DNA from: Pseudomonas sediminis
GTDB lineage: Bacteria > Pseudomonadota > Gammaproteobacteria > Pseudomonadales > Pseudomonadaceae
Length of the DNA stretch: 64,000 nt
Assembly (NCBI RefSeq): GCF_002741105.1
Contig: NZ_NIQU01000005.1
Coordinates: 213,149-277,148, forward strand
Direction of reading: 5' to 3'
Each line of letters opens with the position of its first letter. Positions within the stretch are counted from its first letter, which is position 1. The notes under the pieces were generated by a model. That model saw only the letters and a program-made list of their open reading frames with translations. It had not been told where the DNA came from and made no database searches. Both the position numbers and the translations under genes were made by a program. Of the stretch, positions 7,704-20,356 are shown in pieces.

Positions 7704-8861
7704 ATGACTGAGCACGAACAACCGCGTCCTGCAGGCGAGAAACTGCAGAAAGTCCTGGCCCGCCTCGGGCTGGCTTCGCGTCGCGAAATCGAGACCTGGA
7801 TCGCCGAAGGTCGGGTCAAGGTCAATGGCGCTGCTGCGACCCTGGGCCAGCGCGTCGATGCCAACGACGCCATCGCCCTCGATGGCCGCTTGCTCAAGCG
7901 CGAAGAAATCACCGGCTCGGTACGCCGCGTGCTGATCTACAACAAGCCGGACGGCGAGATCTGCACCCGTGACGACCCGGAAGGTCGCCCAACCGTCTTC
8001 GACCGCCTGCCGCGTCCCAAAGAGGGCCGCTGGATCAACATCGGTCGCCTCGACATCAATACCACCGGTCTGTTGCTGTTCACCACCGATGGTGAGCTGG
8101 CCAACCGCCTGATGCACCCCTCCTATCAGATGGACCGCGAATATGCGGTGCGCGTGCGTGGTGAAGTCACCGAGGAAATGCTGGAGAACCTCAAGAACGG
8201 CGTGATGCTCGAGGACGGTCCGGCCAAGTTCACCGACATCAAGGAAGCGCCGGGCGGCGAAGGCTTCAACCACTGGTATCACTGCGTGGTGATGGAAGGG
8301 CGTAACCGTGAGGTGCGTCGCCTGTGGGAATCCCAGGGCCTGGTGGTGAGTCGCTTGAAGCGCGTGCGTTTCGGTCCGGTGTTCCTGACCTCCGAGCTGA
8401 CCATGGGCCGCTGGCGCGAAATGGAGCAGCGTGAAGTGGACATTCTCAGCGCCGAAGTTGGCCTGACCCCGCAGGCTCTGCCGGCGATGAAGGAGAAGAC
8501 CCGCGAGAAGCTCGACCGCCTGCAGCGCAAATCGGCTAAACCGGTCGAGGTGCGTGGTAAGCGCGTGTTGCGTCCGGCGAAGGACGAGGCCGGTGCTGAC
8601 AATGCTCGCCCGAGCCGCGCACCGCGCCGTGACGAGGCTGAGCAACGTACACCGCGCGGCCCGCGTAAAGAGGGTGGTGAGCGCCGCGAGAATGGCCGTG
8701 GCACTCCGGTGGCGGAGCGTCCGAGCGATGTGAAGAAGCGTCAGCCGCGTCCGGCCGTCGAGTTGTCCGAGCGTCCGGCGCGCAAGCCGCGTCCGGCAAC
8801 ACCCGGCAAGCGTCCGCCTGCCGGCGATGGTCAGCGTCCAGGCTTCGGCCGCAAGCGCTGA
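7704..8861 (+). CDS. rluB: 23S rRNA pseudouridine(2605) synthase
   Basis: A 385-residue RsuA/RluB-family enzyme. An S4 RNA-binding domain (about residues 12-58, [19 protein letters not shown]) precedes the synthase domain with the catalytic Asp D117 in [14 protein letters not shown]. It converts a uridine near the peptidyl-transferase centre of 23S rRNA. About 125 C-terminal residues (from about 260) are a low-complexity Arg/Lys/Pro-rich tail, as in other pseudomonad RluB proteins. ATG at 7704 has GGGAGG upstream; an in-frame GTG lies 9 bases earlier inside the ribosome site. A strong terminator follows. Confidence 0.92.
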   Translation: MTEHEQPRPAGEKLQKVLARLGLASRREIETWIAEGRVKVNGAAATLGQRVDANDAIALDGRLLKREEITGSVRRVLIYNKPDGEICTRDDPEGRPTVFDRLPRPKEGRWINIGRLDINTTGLLLFTTDGELANRLMHPSYQMDREYAVRVRGEVTEEMLENLKNGVMLEDGPAKFTDIKEAPGGEGFNHWYHCVVMEGRNREVRRLWESQGLVVSRLKRVRFGPVFLTSELTMGRWREMEQREVDILSAEVGLTPQALPAMKEKTREKLDRLQRKSAKPVEVRGKRVLRPAKDEAGADNARPSRAPRRDEAEQRTPRGPRKEGGERRENGRGTPVAERPSDVKKRQPRPAVELSERPARKPRPATPGKRPPAGDGQRPGFGRKR

Positions 8862-8867
8862 TAAACG

Positions 8868-8896
8868 AAAAAGGGACTCTGCGGAGTCCCTTTTTT
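8868..8896 (+). terminator. Rho-independent terminator after rluB
   Basis: GGGACTC-TGCG-GAGTCCC stem flanked by an A run and followed by six Ts. It lies 6 bases after the rluB stop and, being A/T flanked on both sides, may also stop the minus-strand cyclase transcript at 8966. Confidence 0.9.
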
Positions 8897-8965
8897 CATT
8901 CTGCTGTCCGAAAGGCAGCGTGAACCATTGTATTCAGAGCATTCCCGAATTAGGCGGGCAATCTC

Positions 8966-9892
8966 TCAACCGGCCATGGACAGGCGGTTGCGGCCTTCGC
9001 GCTTAGCCACGAACAACGCGTTGTCAGCACGGCGCAGCAGGCTTTCGCCTGACTCACCCGGCAGCAGGCTGGAACAGCCCAGGCTGATGGATACGTCGAT
9101 GTGGCGGCCGGCATCCAGGCATTGCAGCTCCATCACCGCAAAGCGCAGGCGCTCGCCTACCAGCGCAGCACCTTCGCGGTTGGTGCCGGAGAGAATCACC
9201 AGAAACTCCTCGCCGCCGTAGCGAAACACCATGTCGATGTTGCGCAGCTGGTTCTTCAGGGTCTGGGCGACTGCTTTCAGCACTTCATCGCCAAGCGCAT
9301 GGCCGTGGTTGTCATTGATGCTCTTGAAGTGGTCGATATCGAGCATCAGCAGTGACAACGGTTGCAGGTTGCGGCGGGCCAGATCCACCTCGCGCTGCAG
9401 CACCTGGTCCATGGCGATGCGGTTGCCAGTGTCGGTCAGTGGGTCGCGCAGCGCACTTTGCAGAGCAGTGCGGTAGAGCAGGGCATTGCGCAGTGGGAAC
9501 AGCAGGCTGGCCAGCAACGACTCCAGCTGAATCAGCTCCTCTTCGGAGAAACGCTGCTTGCGGCGGAAAATCAGCTCGCCCAGGTATTCCCCCTCATGAC
9601 TCAGGCGATAGCCTGCCGAGTGAGGCGCGCGCTCGCCCAGCTCGAGGCGCAGGTCGTGCGACGGATGCTGGAAAGCCAATGCATCGAGCGGCACCAGGCG
9701 CTGCACTTCGCGGAAGAACAGATTGAGGATTCGCTCCGCGTCCAAGCTGGTCTGCAGTTGCAGGCTCAATTGGTGACGCAGCTCTACCAGGCTGGCGGGC
9801 TTGAGCGGCAGGTTGCGACTGCCGGTAAAGCCGAGACGCTGCAGCTTGGCGGCATCGAAATCGATGGTGTTGGACTGGCTGGGGGGAACCAT
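8966..9892 (-). CDS. GGDEF diguanylate cyclase with N-terminal sensor domain
   Basis: A 308-residue cytoplasmic protein. Residues 1-130 look like a GAF-type sensory region (no membrane segments); residues about 140-308 form the GGDEF domain with LTDTGNR, LMLDIDHFKSIND and the active-site GGEEF. An RxxD inhibitory site (RNID) sits five residues before GGEEF, so the enzyme should both make c-di-GMP and be product-inhibited. It is likely equivalent to PA3177 (from memory). The input signal is unknown. No EAL domain is present. Confidence 0.9.
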   Translation of the reverse strand: MVPPSQSNTIDFDAAKLQRLGFTGSRNLPLKPASLVELRHQLSLQLQTSLDAERILNLFFREVQRLVPLDALAFQHPSHDLRLELGERAPHSAGYRLSHEGEYLGELIFRRKQRFSEEELIQLESLLASLLFPLRNALLYRTALQSALRDPLTDTGNRIAMDQVLQREVDLARRNLQPLSLLMLDIDHFKSINDNHGHALGDEVLKAVAQTLKNQLRNIDMVFRYGGEEFLVILSGTNREGAALVGERLRFAVMELQCLDAGRHIDVSISLGCSSLLPGESGESLLRRADNALFVAKREGRNRLSMAG

Positions 9893-10093
9893 GGAGCTGA
9901 ACCTCTGGCGCGATGGTGCGACGAGAGGGTTAGAGCGAATTTCGTGCCAGGTGGTTCTTTCGGGATTAAAGTCTTGTGAAGTCAGTCACTTAGATGTTTT
10001 TCAGAGCGCTGATCGGCAAGGGATTGCCGGTTGCCTGACGGTGGTGCTGGCAATGTGCTGCCGCCTGGCAGTGATAGCGGCGGATTTTTGTCG

Positions 10094-10128
10094 TGCCATG
10101 GCCCACTGATAGGCAGTGAGCCATGGCA
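10094..10128. repeat. Stem-loop downstream of yciK
   Basis: TGCCATGGC at 10094-10102 pairs with GCCATGGCA at 10120-10128, and CACTG with CAGTG inside it, leaving a 5-base loop. It begins 6 bases after the yciK stop. It has no T run, so it is either a weak terminator or a 3' stabilising hairpin. Confidence 0.5.
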
Positions 10129-10133
10129 GGTAA

Positions 10134-10874
10134 TCACTGAGCGTCGAAGGCCTGGCCGTTGACGCCCTTGCTGTCCGGGCCCATCAGGTAGAGGTAGAGC
10201 GGCATGATCTCTTCCGGCAGGGGACGGGTCGCCGGGTTTTCCCCGGGGTAGGCCTGGGCGCGCATGGCTGTGCGGGTCGCACCGGGGTTGATGCTGTTGG
10301 CACGCACGTTGGCGATGCCGTCCAGCTCGTCAGCCATGACCTGCATCAGGCCTTCGGTGGCGAATTTCGATACTGCGTAGGCACCCCAATACGCGCGGCC
10401 CTTGCGCCCGACGCTGCTGGAGGTGAAGGCGACGGAGGCATCCTCCGACAGTTTGAGCAGTGGCAGCAGGGTGCTGCTGAGCATGAACATGGCGTTGACG
10501 TTTACGTGCATGACACGCATGAAGTTGTCGCCGGAGAGCTGTTCCAGCGGCGTGCGCGGGCCGAGGATCGAGGCGTTGTGCAACAGGCCATCGAGGCGGC
10601 CGAATTCGTTCTCGATCATCACCGACAGTTCGTCGTACTGATGCGGCAGGGCAGTTTCCAGATTGAAGGGAATCACCACTGGTTGTGGATGACCGGCAGC
10701 CTCGATTTCGTCGTAAACCTGGCTCAGATTGGCTTCGGTCTTGCCCAGCAGCAGCACCGTGGCGCCATGGGCGGCGAAGCTCTTGGCGGCTGCGGCGCCG
10801 ATACCGCGGCCGGCACCGGTGATCAGGATGATGCGATCCTTGAGCAGGTCTGGGCGGGCGGTGTAGTCGAACAT
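10134..10874 (-). CDS. yciK: YciK-type short-chain dehydrogenase/reductase
   Basis: A 246-residue classical SDR. The NAD(P)-binding motif is ITGAGRGIG (about residues 18-26), the NAS motif is LLHNASILG, and the active site has Ser in FTSSSVG with Tyr/Lys in YAVSK. Sequence and length match YciK, an oxidoreductase whose substrate is not defined. It is downstream of mupP and ubiG on the same strand, with a REP-like hairpin pair between. AAGGA lies 8 bases before the ATG. Confidence 0.85.
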   Translation of the reverse strand: MFDYTARPDLLKDRIILITGAGRGIGAAAAKSFAAHGATVLLLGKTEANLSQVYDEIEAAGHPQPVVIPFNLETALPHQYDELSVMIENEFGRLDGLLHNASILGPRTPLEQLSGDNFMRVMHVNVNAMFMLSSTLLPLLKLSEDASVAFTSSSVGRKGRAYWGAYAVSKFATEGLMQVMADELDGIANVRANSINPGATRTAMRAQAYPGENPATRPLPEEIMPLYLYLMGPDSKGVNGQAFDAQ

Positions 10875-10905
10875 GTGAGAATCCTTCGAAGGGCTCTAAG
10901 GGGAG

Positions 10906-10953
10906 GGCGGGTGAAGCCCGCCAAATGGCAGAGTGGCCGGGTTTCACCCGGCC
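10906..10953. repeat. REP-like inverted hairpin pair
   Basis: Two adjacent hairpins, GGCGGG/CCCGCC (10906-10922) and GGCCGGGT/ACCCGGCC (10935-10953). The second is an inverted relative of the first (both contain GGGTGAA..CCC in opposite orientation). They fill the mupP-yciK spacer. Confidence 0.55.
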
Positions 10954-10960
10954 TGCGCGA

Positions 10961-11632
10961 TCAACAGCTGCAAATGGCGCGATCGAGTACTGCGCGCAGC
11001 TCCTGAGGGTGATCCACGACCACATCGGCGCCCCAGTTGCGCGGGTTGTCTTCGGGGTGAATGTAGCCATAGGTCACTGCTGCGGTGCGGCAGCCAGCGG
11101 CGCGGCCGGATTCGATGTCACGGGCGTCGTCGCCGATGAACAGCACTTCCTCGGGTTTGACTCCCATCTGCTGGCAGGCGAGCAGCAGCATGTCCGGCGC
11201 CGGTTTGCTCTGCTCGACGTGGTCGGGGCAAACCAGCACTGCCGAGCGCTGGGCCAGGTTCAGACCCTGCATGATCGGTTCGGCGTAGCGCACCGGCTTG
11301 TTGGTGGCGACGCCCCACAGCAGACGCGCCTGCTCGATGTCGTCGAGCAGGGCTTCGATGCCGTCGAACGGGCGGGTGAGGACGGCGCAGTGTTGCTGGT
11401 AACGCTCCAGAAACTCCTGGCGCAGGGCTTCGAAGGCGGCCGAGTCCGGGGCTTCATCGAAAGCGCAGGCGACCATGGCGCGAGCGCCGCCGGATACCTG
11501 GTCACGAATGGCTTTGTCTGCCAGTGGCGGCAGGCCGCGGGCGGCACGCATGGCCTGGGTGATGGCGATGAAGTCCGGCGCCGAATCGAGCAGGGTGCCG
11601 TCCATGTCGAAAAGAACTGCTTTCAAACGCAT
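10961..11632 (-). CDS. mupP: HAD phosphatase, probable N-acetylmuramic acid 6-phosphate phosphatase
   Basis: A 223-residue HAD-superfamily protein: motif I is [10 protein letters not shown] (nucleophile D9, D11), motif II is GVATNKP, motif III includes K in QSKPAPD and motif IV is [12 protein letters not shown]. It resembles phosphoglycolate phosphatase (Gph), but in pseudomonads the gene next to ubiG (PA3172, from memory) is MupP, which dephosphorylates MurNAc 6-phosphate in the peptidoglycan recycling route. Its start lies 5 bases after the ubiG stop. Confidence 0.8.
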   Translation of the reverse strand: MRLKAVLFDMDGTLLDSAPDFIAITQAMRAARGLPPLADKAIRDQVSGGARAMVACAFDEAPDSAAFEALRQEFLERYQQHCAVLTRPFDGIEALLDDIEQARLLWGVATNKPVRYAEPIMQGLNLAQRSAVLVCPDHVEQSKPAPDMLLLACQQMGVKPEEVLFIGDDARDIESGRAAGCRTAAVTYGYIHPEDNPRNWGADVVVDHPQELRAVLDRAICSC

Positions 11633-11637
11633 GCGTT

Positions 11638-12336
11638 CTACTCCTTGCGCAGCGTCTGGATCATGTAGTTGACGTCGACGTCAGCTTCCAGCTTGTAGTG
11701 TTTGGTCAGCGGGTTGTAGGTCAGACCGATGATGTCCTTGACCTCCAGCCCGGCTGCGCGGCTCCAGGCGCCGAGCTCGGAGGGGCGGATGAATTTCTTG
11801 AAGTCGTGGGTGCCGCGCGGCAGCAGGCGCAGGATGTATTCGGCGCCGATCACCGCGAACAGGTACGCCTTGGGGTTGCGGTTGATGGTGGAGAAAAACA
11901 CTTGGCCGCCCGGCTTGACCAGCGTGTAGCAGGCGCGGATGACCGAGGACGGATCGGGTACGTGCTCGAGCATCTCCAGGCAGGTGACGACGTCGAACTG
12001 GCCTGGCATTTCCTCGGCCAGGGCTTCCGCGGTGATCTGCCTGTAGTCGACCTCCACGCCGGATTCCAGTTGGTGCAACCTGGCGACCGACAGCGGCGCT
12101 TCGCCCATGTCGATGCCCGTCACCGTGGCGCCGCGCTGGGCCATGGCCTCACTGAGAATGCCGCCGCCGCAGCCGACGTCGAGAACGCGTTTGCCGGCTA
12201 GGCCGACGCGCTCGTCGATCCAGTTGACCCGCAGTGGGTTGATGTCGTGCAGGGGTTTGAACTCGCTCTCGCGGTCCCACCAGCGGTGTGCCAGGGCCTC
12301 GAATTTGGCGATTTCGGCGCGGTCGACGTTGCTCAT
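11638..12336 (-). CDS. ubiG: Ubiquinone biosynthesis O-methyltransferase
   Basis: A 232-residue SAM-dependent methyltransferase. Motif I is [16 protein letters not shown]; the N-terminal [22 protein letters not shown] block and EMLEHVPDP are characteristic of UbiG, which performs both O-methylations in ubiquinone synthesis. I chose the ATG at 12336 ([12 protein letters not shown]) over one two codons earlier because homologues begin there; the choice is not certain. Head gene of the ubiG-mupP-yciK run. Confidence 0.92.
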   Translation of the reverse strand: MSNVDRAEIAKFEALAHRWWDRESEFKPLHDINPLRVNWIDERVGLAGKRVLDVGCGGGILSEAMAQRGATVTGIDMGEAPLSVARLHQLESGVEVDYRQITAEALAEEMPGQFDVVTCLEMLEHVPDPSSVIRACYTLVKPGGQVFFSTINRNPKAYLFAVIGAEYILRLLPRGTHDFKKFIRPSELGAWSRAAGLEVKDIIGLTYNPLTKHYKLEADVDVNYMIQTLRKE

Positions 12337-12457
12337 AAGCATCTCTATTCAAAGCATGGAAAGAGTATCGCCGCTATGTTGCCAGTTTAAGAACGGGCGT
12401 GGGGCAGCGCAGATTCGTTCAATGTATGTCAGTTTGTCGCAGTTGTTCCGTGAGCGT

Positions 12458-12477
12458 AGCCCGGATGCAATCCGGGG
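12458..12477. repeat. 20-bp dispersed palindromic repeat
   Basis: AGCCCGGATGCAATCCGGGG. An exact reverse-complement copy lies at 63281-63300. It sits in the 155-bp spacer upstream of ubiG and downstream of mtaD. Confidence 0.6.
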
Positions 12478-12491
12478 CGATTGCATTATTC

Positions 12492-13826
12492 TCAGGCGGC
12501 ATCCGGCGACCTTTGGGCAATTCTGGCTCCCCATTCCCTGGCCTTGGCGATCAGCTCGCTTTCGTCCATGCGCGTCAGGCGGCCGTCTTCCAGCAACTGC
12601 TTGCCGCCAACCCACAAATGCTTCACGCAGTCGCGGCCGCTGGCGTAGATGAGCTGCGATACCGGGTCGTAGATCGGTTGCTGGGCCAGGCCGGAAAGGT
12701 CGAACGCGACCACGTCGGCCAGCTTGCCCAGTTCCAGCGAACCGGTCTGTGTTTCCAGTCCCATTGCGCGCGCGCCATTCAAGGTAGCCATGCGCAAGGC
12801 GCTGTGAGCGTTCAGGGCGGTAGCGGAGCCGGCGACGGCCTTGGCCAGCAGGGCGGCGGTACGGGTTTCGCCGAGCAGGTCGAGGTCGTTGTTGCTGGCG
12901 GCGCCATCGGTGCCGATGGCGACGTTGACGCCAGCCTGCCACAGGCGCTCGACCGGGCAGAAGCCGCTGGCCAGTTTGAGGTTGGATTCAGGGCAGTGCA
13001 CGATGCTGCAATTGTGCTCCACCAGCAGTGCCAGATCCTCGTCATCGATCTGCGTCATGTGCACGGCCTGGAAACGCGGGCCGAGCAGGCCGAGGCGGGC
13101 CAGGCGGGCCAGTGGGCGTTCGCCGTGCTTGGCGACGGCTTCGGCCACTTCCTGGGCGGTTTCGTGCACGTGCATATGAATGCCGGCATCCAGCTCGTCA
13201 GCCAGTACGCGAATCTGTTCCAGCTTGTCGTCGCTGACCGTGTAGGGCGCGTGGGGGCCGAAAGCGATGCGGATGCGTGGGTGCTGCTTTAGGTCATCGA
13301 ACAGTTGCAGGCCCGTGCGTAGGGCTTCGGCGGCATTGAGTGCGCCGGGTACCGGGAAGTCCAGCACGGGAACGGTGATCTGCGCGCGCATGCCGGCGTT
13401 GTGCACGCGTTCGGCGGCGGTCTGCGGGTAGAAGTACATGTCGGAGAAGCAACTGATGCCCCCCTTGATCTGTTCTGCGATAGCCAGATCGGTGCCGTCG
13501 CGGACGAAATCCTCGTCGACCCACTTTCCTTCGGCAGGCCAGATATGCTCGTGCAGCCAGGTCATCAGCGGCAGGTCATCGGCAATGCCGCGCAAAAGCG
13601 TCATCGCGGCGTGGCCGTGGGCGTTGATCAGGCCTGGGGCGAGCAGGCATTGCGGCAGCTCTCGCACTTCCGTTGCCGGGTGGCGCAGCGCCTCGGCACG
13701 TGGCGCGATCAGTGCGATCTGCCCGTCGCGAATGCCCAGGCCATGGTCGCGTAGCACCACGCCGGCCGGCTCAACGGGCACCAGCCAGGTGGGCAGGAGC
13801 AGCAGGTCGAGAGGGGCTTCGGGCAT
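12492..13826 (-). CDS. mtaD: Amidohydrolase, 5-methylthioadenosine/S-adenosylhomocysteine deaminase
   Basis: A 444-residue TRZ/ATZ-type amidohydrolase. Metal ligands are H70 and H72 in NAHGHAAM, further histidines in [10 protein letters not shown] and a late Asp in [16 protein letters not shown]. In P. aeruginosa the same gene beside mtnA (PA3170, from memory) deaminates methylthioadenosine to methylthioinosine as the first step of its methionine salvage. It is divergent from mtnA across a 160-bp spacer, which supports that function here. The exact substrate preference (MTA or SAH) cannot be read from sequence. Confidence 0.85.
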   Translation of the reverse strand: MPEAPLDLLLLPTWLVPVEPAGVVLRDHGLGIRDGQIALIAPRAEALRHPATEVRELPQCLLAPGLINAHGHAAMTLLRGIADDLPLMTWLHEHIWPAEGKWVDEDFVRDGTDLAIAEQIKGGISCFSDMYFYPQTAAERVHNAGMRAQITVPVLDFPVPGALNAAEALRTGLQLFDDLKQHPRIRIAFGPHAPYTVSDDKLEQIRVLADELDAGIHMHVHETAQEVAEAVAKHGERPLARLARLGLLGPRFQAVHMTQIDDEDLALLVEHNCSIVHCPESNLKLASGFCPVERLWQAGVNVAIGTDGAASNNDLDLLGETRTAALLAKAVAGSATALNAHSALRMATLNGARAMGLETQTGSLELGKLADVVAFDLSGLAQQPIYDPVSQLIYASGRDCVKHLWVGGKQLLEDGRLTRMDESELIAKAREWGARIAQRSPDAA

Positions 13827-13945
13827 GGGGGGTTGTCCGTCTGGCTTGATCGATGCAAGGAAGGTCGCCAGTGTATAGATGAACGCACCTGGCTTGAAGT
13901 CGTGAGGGCGAGCAGGATTGTTCGGCTGGTCTTGGTCGGTCTGCG

Positions 13946-13951
13946 TATAAT
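13946..13951 (+). promoter_or_regulatory. Probable -10 box of mtnA
   Basis: A perfect TATAAT (in GCGTATAATCC) ends 35 bases before the mtnA ATG, giving a short leader. No clear -35 hexamer at the right distance. Confidence 0.5.
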
Positions 13952-13986
13952 CCGCGATTTTTTGGCGGTGACAGATGGAGTGCGCG

Positions 13987-15063
13987 ATGCGCGAGCAATT
14001 GCTGGCGGTGGAGAAGGTTCAGGCAATCGAGTGGCGCGATGGTGCGTTGCACCTGCTCGATCAGCGCCTGCTGCCGCATCAGCAGACCTGGCTGCGTTTC
14101 GACTCTGCCGCCGAGGTGGCCGATGCGATTCGCGACATGGTGGTGCGTGGTGCGCCGGCTATTGGCATCGCTGCTGCCTATGGGCTGGTGCTGGGTGTCC
14201 GTGCTCGTCTACAAGACGGTGGTGACTGGCGTGAGGCGTTGGAGGCCGATTTTGCCTATCTCGAGCGCTCGCGCCCGACTGCGGTAAACCTGTTCTGGGC
14301 TCTGCAGCGCATGCGTGAACGCCTGGCAAGACTCAAGGATGGCGACGACATCCTGGCGCTACTGGAGGCTGAGGCGGTGGGGATTCACCTCAGCGACCGT
14401 GAGGCCAACCTGACCATGGCGCAGTTGGGCATGGAGCTGATTCGCAAGCATCAGGGCAATCCGCAGGTGCTGCTGACGCACTGCAATGCCGGTGCCCTGG
14501 CAACCGGCGGCTTTGGCACCGCGCTCGGGGTGATCCGTGCGGCGTATCTGGAAGGTTTGGTCGAGCAGGTCTATGTCGATGAAACCCGCCCCTGGCTGCA
14601 GGGCGCGCGACTGACGGCCTGGGAATTGGCGGGTGACGGCGTACCGGTCACGCTCAATGCCGATGCAGCGGCGGCTCACCTGATGAAGACCAAGGGCATC
14701 ACCTGGGTCATCGTCGGCGCTGATCGCATCTCCGCCAACGGTGATGTGGCCAACAAGATCGGTACTTATCAGCTGGCGGTCAACGCCATGCACCACGGCG
14801 TGCGGCTGATGGTGGTGGCGCCGAGTTCGACCATCGATATGAATCTGGAAAGTGGCGAGGACATCCTGCTCGAAGAGCGCGATGGTCTTGAGTTGCTGGA
14901 GGTGGCGGGGCATCGGGTCGCGGCCGATGTGCATGCCGTCAATCCTGTGTTCGATGTGACGCCGGCTGATCTGGTTGACTACATCGTGACCGAGAAGGGC
15001 GTGATCGAACGTCCAGATAGCGCCAAGCTGGCGCAGTTGATGTGCCGCAAGCGCCTGCATTGA
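13987..15063 (+). CDS. mtnA: S-methyl-5-thioribose-1-phosphate isomerase
   Basis: A 358-residue eIF2B-alpha-like isomerase: [13 protein letters not shown] near residue 54, the catalytic cysteine C166 in [12 protein letters not shown] and the catalytic aspartate D246 in [19 protein letters not shown]. It isomerises methylthioribose 1-phosphate to methylthioribulose 1-phosphate in methionine salvage. The ATG at 13987 has GGAG 6 bases upstream and gives the MREQLLA start of pseudomonad homologues; an in-frame ATG four codons earlier is less likely. Confidence 0.93.
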   Translation: MREQLLAVEKVQAIEWRDGALHLLDQRLLPHQQTWLRFDSAAEVADAIRDMVVRGAPAIGIAAAYGLVLGVRARLQDGGDWREALEADFAYLERSRPTAVNLFWALQRMRERLARLKDGDDILALLEAEAVGIHLSDREANLTMAQLGMELIRKHQGNPQVLLTHCNAGALATGGFGTALGVIRAAYLEGLVEQVYVDETRPWLQGARLTAWELAGDGVPVTLNADAAAAHLMKTKGITWVIVGADRISANGDVANKIGTYQLAVNAMHHGVRLMVVAPSSTIDMNLESGEDILLEERDGLELLEVAGHRVAADVHAVNPVFDVTPADLVDYIVTEKGVIERPDSAKLAQLMCRKRLH

Positions 15064-15133
15064 ACCTGCCATGCGCGCGCCGTCGCGGGGTAGGTGTGTA
15101 GCACGCTTTGTGGTAATCTCCGGCAGTTTTCAA

Positions 15134-15224
15134 GGGGGCTGACTGCAGCCTCCTTCACTGCATCGAATCGTGACATAACTCGTTGATTTGTCGTGAGTCG
15201 CTGATGGCCTGAGGCTATCGCGAC
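15134..15224 (+). promoter_or_regulatory. Structured 5' leader of gyrA
   Basis: Two stems are visible: GGGGGCT/AGCCTCC (15134-15153) and a long one, GTCGC-GATGGCC / GGCTATC-GCGAC (15197-15224), with one bulged T, one G-U pair and a TGA loop. They lie 60-150 bases before the gyrA start. A conserved gyrA leader RNA of unknown function has been described in Pseudomonas (Rfam gyrA motif, from memory); this may be it. Confidence 0.5.
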
Positions 15225-15287
15225 GAGCTCCATGGCGTTCAGGAAGAATGGCGCGGAGTTTCACCAGAAAAAGGAACCAGGCTTCTC

Positions 15288-18056
<2,769 letters not shown>

Positions 18057-18065
18057 AGTCGGGCT

Positions 18066-18098
18066 CTGTAGGAGGGGCTTTAAAAGCCCCTCCCACAG
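18066..18098. repeat. Perfect 33-bp palindrome (REP-like) after gyrA
   Basis: GGAGGGGCTTT pairs with AAAGCCCCTCC, flanked by CTGT/ACAG. It starts 9 bases after the gyrA stop and may serve as a terminator or attenuator before serC, though no long T run follows. The GTAGGAG..GGCTTT core is the same family as the copies at 20357-20380 and 59663-59690. Confidence 0.65.
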
Positions 18099-18165
18099 AC
18101 ACGGTAAGCAGTGTGGACATGCCATCGCCTGGTGGTGGCGTTCTGTGAATCTGAGAGAGACAGAC

Positions 18166-19251
18166 GTGAGCAAGCGAGCTTTTAACTTCTGCGCCGGCCC
18201 GGCCGCGCTGCCGACCGCTGTACTGCAACGCGCCCAGGCCGAGATGCTCGACTGGCAAGGCAAGGGCCTCTCGGTGATGGAGATGAGCCATCGCAGCGAC
18301 GAGTACGTGGCCATCGCCAGCCAGGCCGAGCAGGACCTGCGTGATCTGCTCGCTGTGCCCAGTGACTACAAGGTGTTGTTCCTGCAGGGTGGTGCCAGTC
18401 AGCAGTTCGCCGAGATTCCGCTGAATCTGCTGCCGGAAGACGGCGTGGCGGATTACGTCGAAACCGGCATCTGGTCGAAGAAAGCCATCGAAGAAGCGCG
18501 TCGTTACGGTGCCATCAACGTCGCCGCCAGTGCCAAGGCGCACGACTATTTCGCCATTCCCGGTCAGAACGACTGGCAGCTGTCGAAGGGCGCTGCCTAC
18601 GTGCATTACTGCAGCAACGAGACCATCGGTGGTCTGCAGTTCGACTGGGTGCCGCAGACCGGCGATACCCCGTTGGTCGCCGACATGTCCTCGGACATCC
18701 TCTCGCGTTCGCTGGATGTTTCGCAGTTCGGCCTGATCTACGCCGGTGCGCAGAAGAACATCGGCCCGAGCGGCCTGGTGGTGGTGATCGTCCGTGAAGA
18801 CCTGCTCGGTCGCGCCCGTTCCAGCTGCCCGACCATGCTCGACTACAAGATCTCCGCCGACAACGGCTCGATGTACAACACCCCGGCGACCTATTCCTGG
18901 TACCTCTCCGGCCTGGTCTTCCAGTGGCTGAAGGAGCAGGGCGGCGTCGAGGCCATGGAGCGCATCAACCGCGCCAAGAAGGACCTGCTGTACAAGGCCA
19001 TCGACGACAGCGATTTCTACAGCAACCCCATCGCCCATAACGCGCGTTCCTGGATGAACGTACCGTTCCGCCTGGCTGACGAGAAACTGGACAAGGCCTT
19101 CCTGGCCGGCGCCGATGAGCGCGGCCTACTCAACCTCAAGGGCCATCGCTCGGTCGGTGGCATGCGCGCCTCCATCTACAACGCCGTAGGTATGGATGCG
19201 GTCGAGGCGCTGGTGGCCTACATGGCCGAGTTCGAGAAGGAGCACGCCTGA
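18166..19251 (+). CDS. serC: Phosphoserine aminotransferase
   Basis: A 361-residue class V PLP aminotransferase. It begins RAFNFCAGPAALP, has GGASQQFAEIP for phosphate and cofactor binding, and the PLP lysine K197 in YAGAQKNIGPSG. It makes 3-phosphoserine (and serves pyridoxine synthesis). The GTG at 18166 is chosen because the protein then starts like family members; the upstream GAGAGAGA gives a modest ribosome site. pheA follows after one base. Confidence 0.96.
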   Translation: MSKRAFNFCAGPAALPTAVLQRAQAEMLDWQGKGLSVMEMSHRSDEYVAIASQAEQDLRDLLAVPSDYKVLFLQGGASQQFAEIPLNLLPEDGVADYVETGIWSKKAIEEARRYGAINVAASAKAHDYFAIPGQNDWQLSKGAAYVHYCSNETIGGLQFDWVPQTGDTPLVADMSSDILSRSLDVSQFGLIYAGAQKNIGPSGLVVVIVREDLLGRARSSCPTMLDYKISADNGSMYNTPATYSWYLSGLVFQWLKEQGGVEAMERINRAKKDLLYKAIDDSDFYSNPIAHNARSWMNVPFRLADEKLDKAFLAGADERGLLNLKGHRSVGGMRASIYNAVGMDAVEALVAYMAEFEKEHA

Positions 19252-19252
19252 T

Positions 19253-20347
19253 ATGTCCGAGCAGGAACTGCAAGCGCTGCGCGTACGCATCGACAACCTC
19301 GACGAGCGCATTCTCGAGCTGATCAGCGATCGCGCGCGTTGCGCCGAAGAAGTCGCCCGCGTGAAGATGAAAGAGCTGAAGGAAGGCGAATCGCCGGTCT
19401 TCTATCGTCCTGAACGCGAGGCTCAGGTGCTCAAGCGCGTGATGGCGCGCAACCAGGGGCCGCTCGGTAACGAGGAAATGGCGCGGCTGTTCCGCGAGAT
19501 CATGTCCTCCTGCCTGGCGTTGGAAAATCCGCTGAAAGTCGCCTACCTCGGCCCTGAAGGTACCTTCAGTCAGGCCGCAGCGATGAAGCACTTCGGTCAT
19601 GCGGTGATCAGCGTTCCGATGGCGGCCATTGACGAGGTGTTTCGCGAAGTAGCCGCTGGCGCTGTCAACTTTGGTGTGGTGCCGGTGGAAAACTCCACCG
19701 AAGGCGCGATCAACCATACCCTCGATAGCTTCCTCGAGCATGACATGGTCATCTGTGGCGAGGTGGAGCTGCGCATTCACCACCACCTGCTGGTGGGCGA
19801 GACCACTCAGACCGACAAGATCACCCGCATCTATTCCCATGCCCAGTCTCTGGCGCAGTGCCGCAAGTGGCTGGACGCGCACTACCCGAACGTCGAGCGA
19901 GTTGCTGTTTCCAGCAACGCTGACGCGGCCAAGCGAGTGAAGAGCGAGTGGAACAGTGCGGCCATCGCCGGCGACATGGCGGCCAACCTGTATGGCCTGA
20001 CCAAGCTGGCGGAAAAGATCGAGGATCGCCCGGACAACTCCACGCGTTTCCTTATCATCGGCAGTCAGGAAGTGCCGCCGACCGGTGATGACAAGACCTC
20101 GATCATCGTCTCGATGCGCAACAAGCCGGGTGCGCTGCACGAGCTGCTGGTGCCGTTCCATAACAACGGTATCGACCTGACTCGCATCGAGACCCGCCCG
20201 TCGCGCAGCGGCAAGTGGACCTACGTGTTCTTCATCGATTTCGTCGGTCACCATCGCGATCCATTGGTCAAGGGTGTGCTGGAGAAGCTCGCTCAGGAAG
20301 CGGTGGCGCTGAAGGTGCTGGGTTCTTATCCGAAGGCGGTACTGTAA
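19253..20347 (+). CDS. pheA: Bifunctional chorismate mutase/prephenate dehydratase
   Basis: A 364-residue fusion: AroQ-type chorismate mutase (residues 1 to about 90, with LRVRIDNLDERIL), prephenate dehydratase (from VAYLGPEGTFSQAA at about 95, including VPVENSTEGAI), and a C-terminal ACT domain (IIVSMRNKPGALHELL, then IETRPSR) that should confer phenylalanine feedback. It turns chorismate into phenylpyruvate. ATG overlaps nothing but follows serC by one base. Confidence 0.96.
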   Translation: MSEQELQALRVRIDNLDERILELISDRARCAEEVARVKMKELKEGESPVFYRPEREAQVLKRVMARNQGPLGNEEMARLFREIMSSCLALENPLKVAYLGPEGTFSQAAAMKHFGHAVISVPMAAIDEVFREVAAGAVNFGVVPVENSTEGAINHTLDSFLEHDMVICGEVELRIHHHLLVGETTQTDKITRIYSHAQSLAQCRKWLDAHYPNVERVAVSSNADAAKRVKSEWNSAAIAGDMAANLYGLTKLAEKIEDRPDNSTRFLIIGSQEVPPTGDDKTSIIVSMRNKPGALHELLVPFHNNGIDLTRIETRPSRSGKWTYVFFIDFVGHHRDPLVKGVLEKLAQEAVALKVLGSYPKAVL

Positions 20348-20356
20348 ACCGCGTCC

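Noticed and set aside
9893..10133. Possible small gene in the spacer between the cyclase and yciK
   Set aside because: Only short frames without ribosome sites; the stem-loop at 10094-10128 and the cyclase promoter region explain the space.
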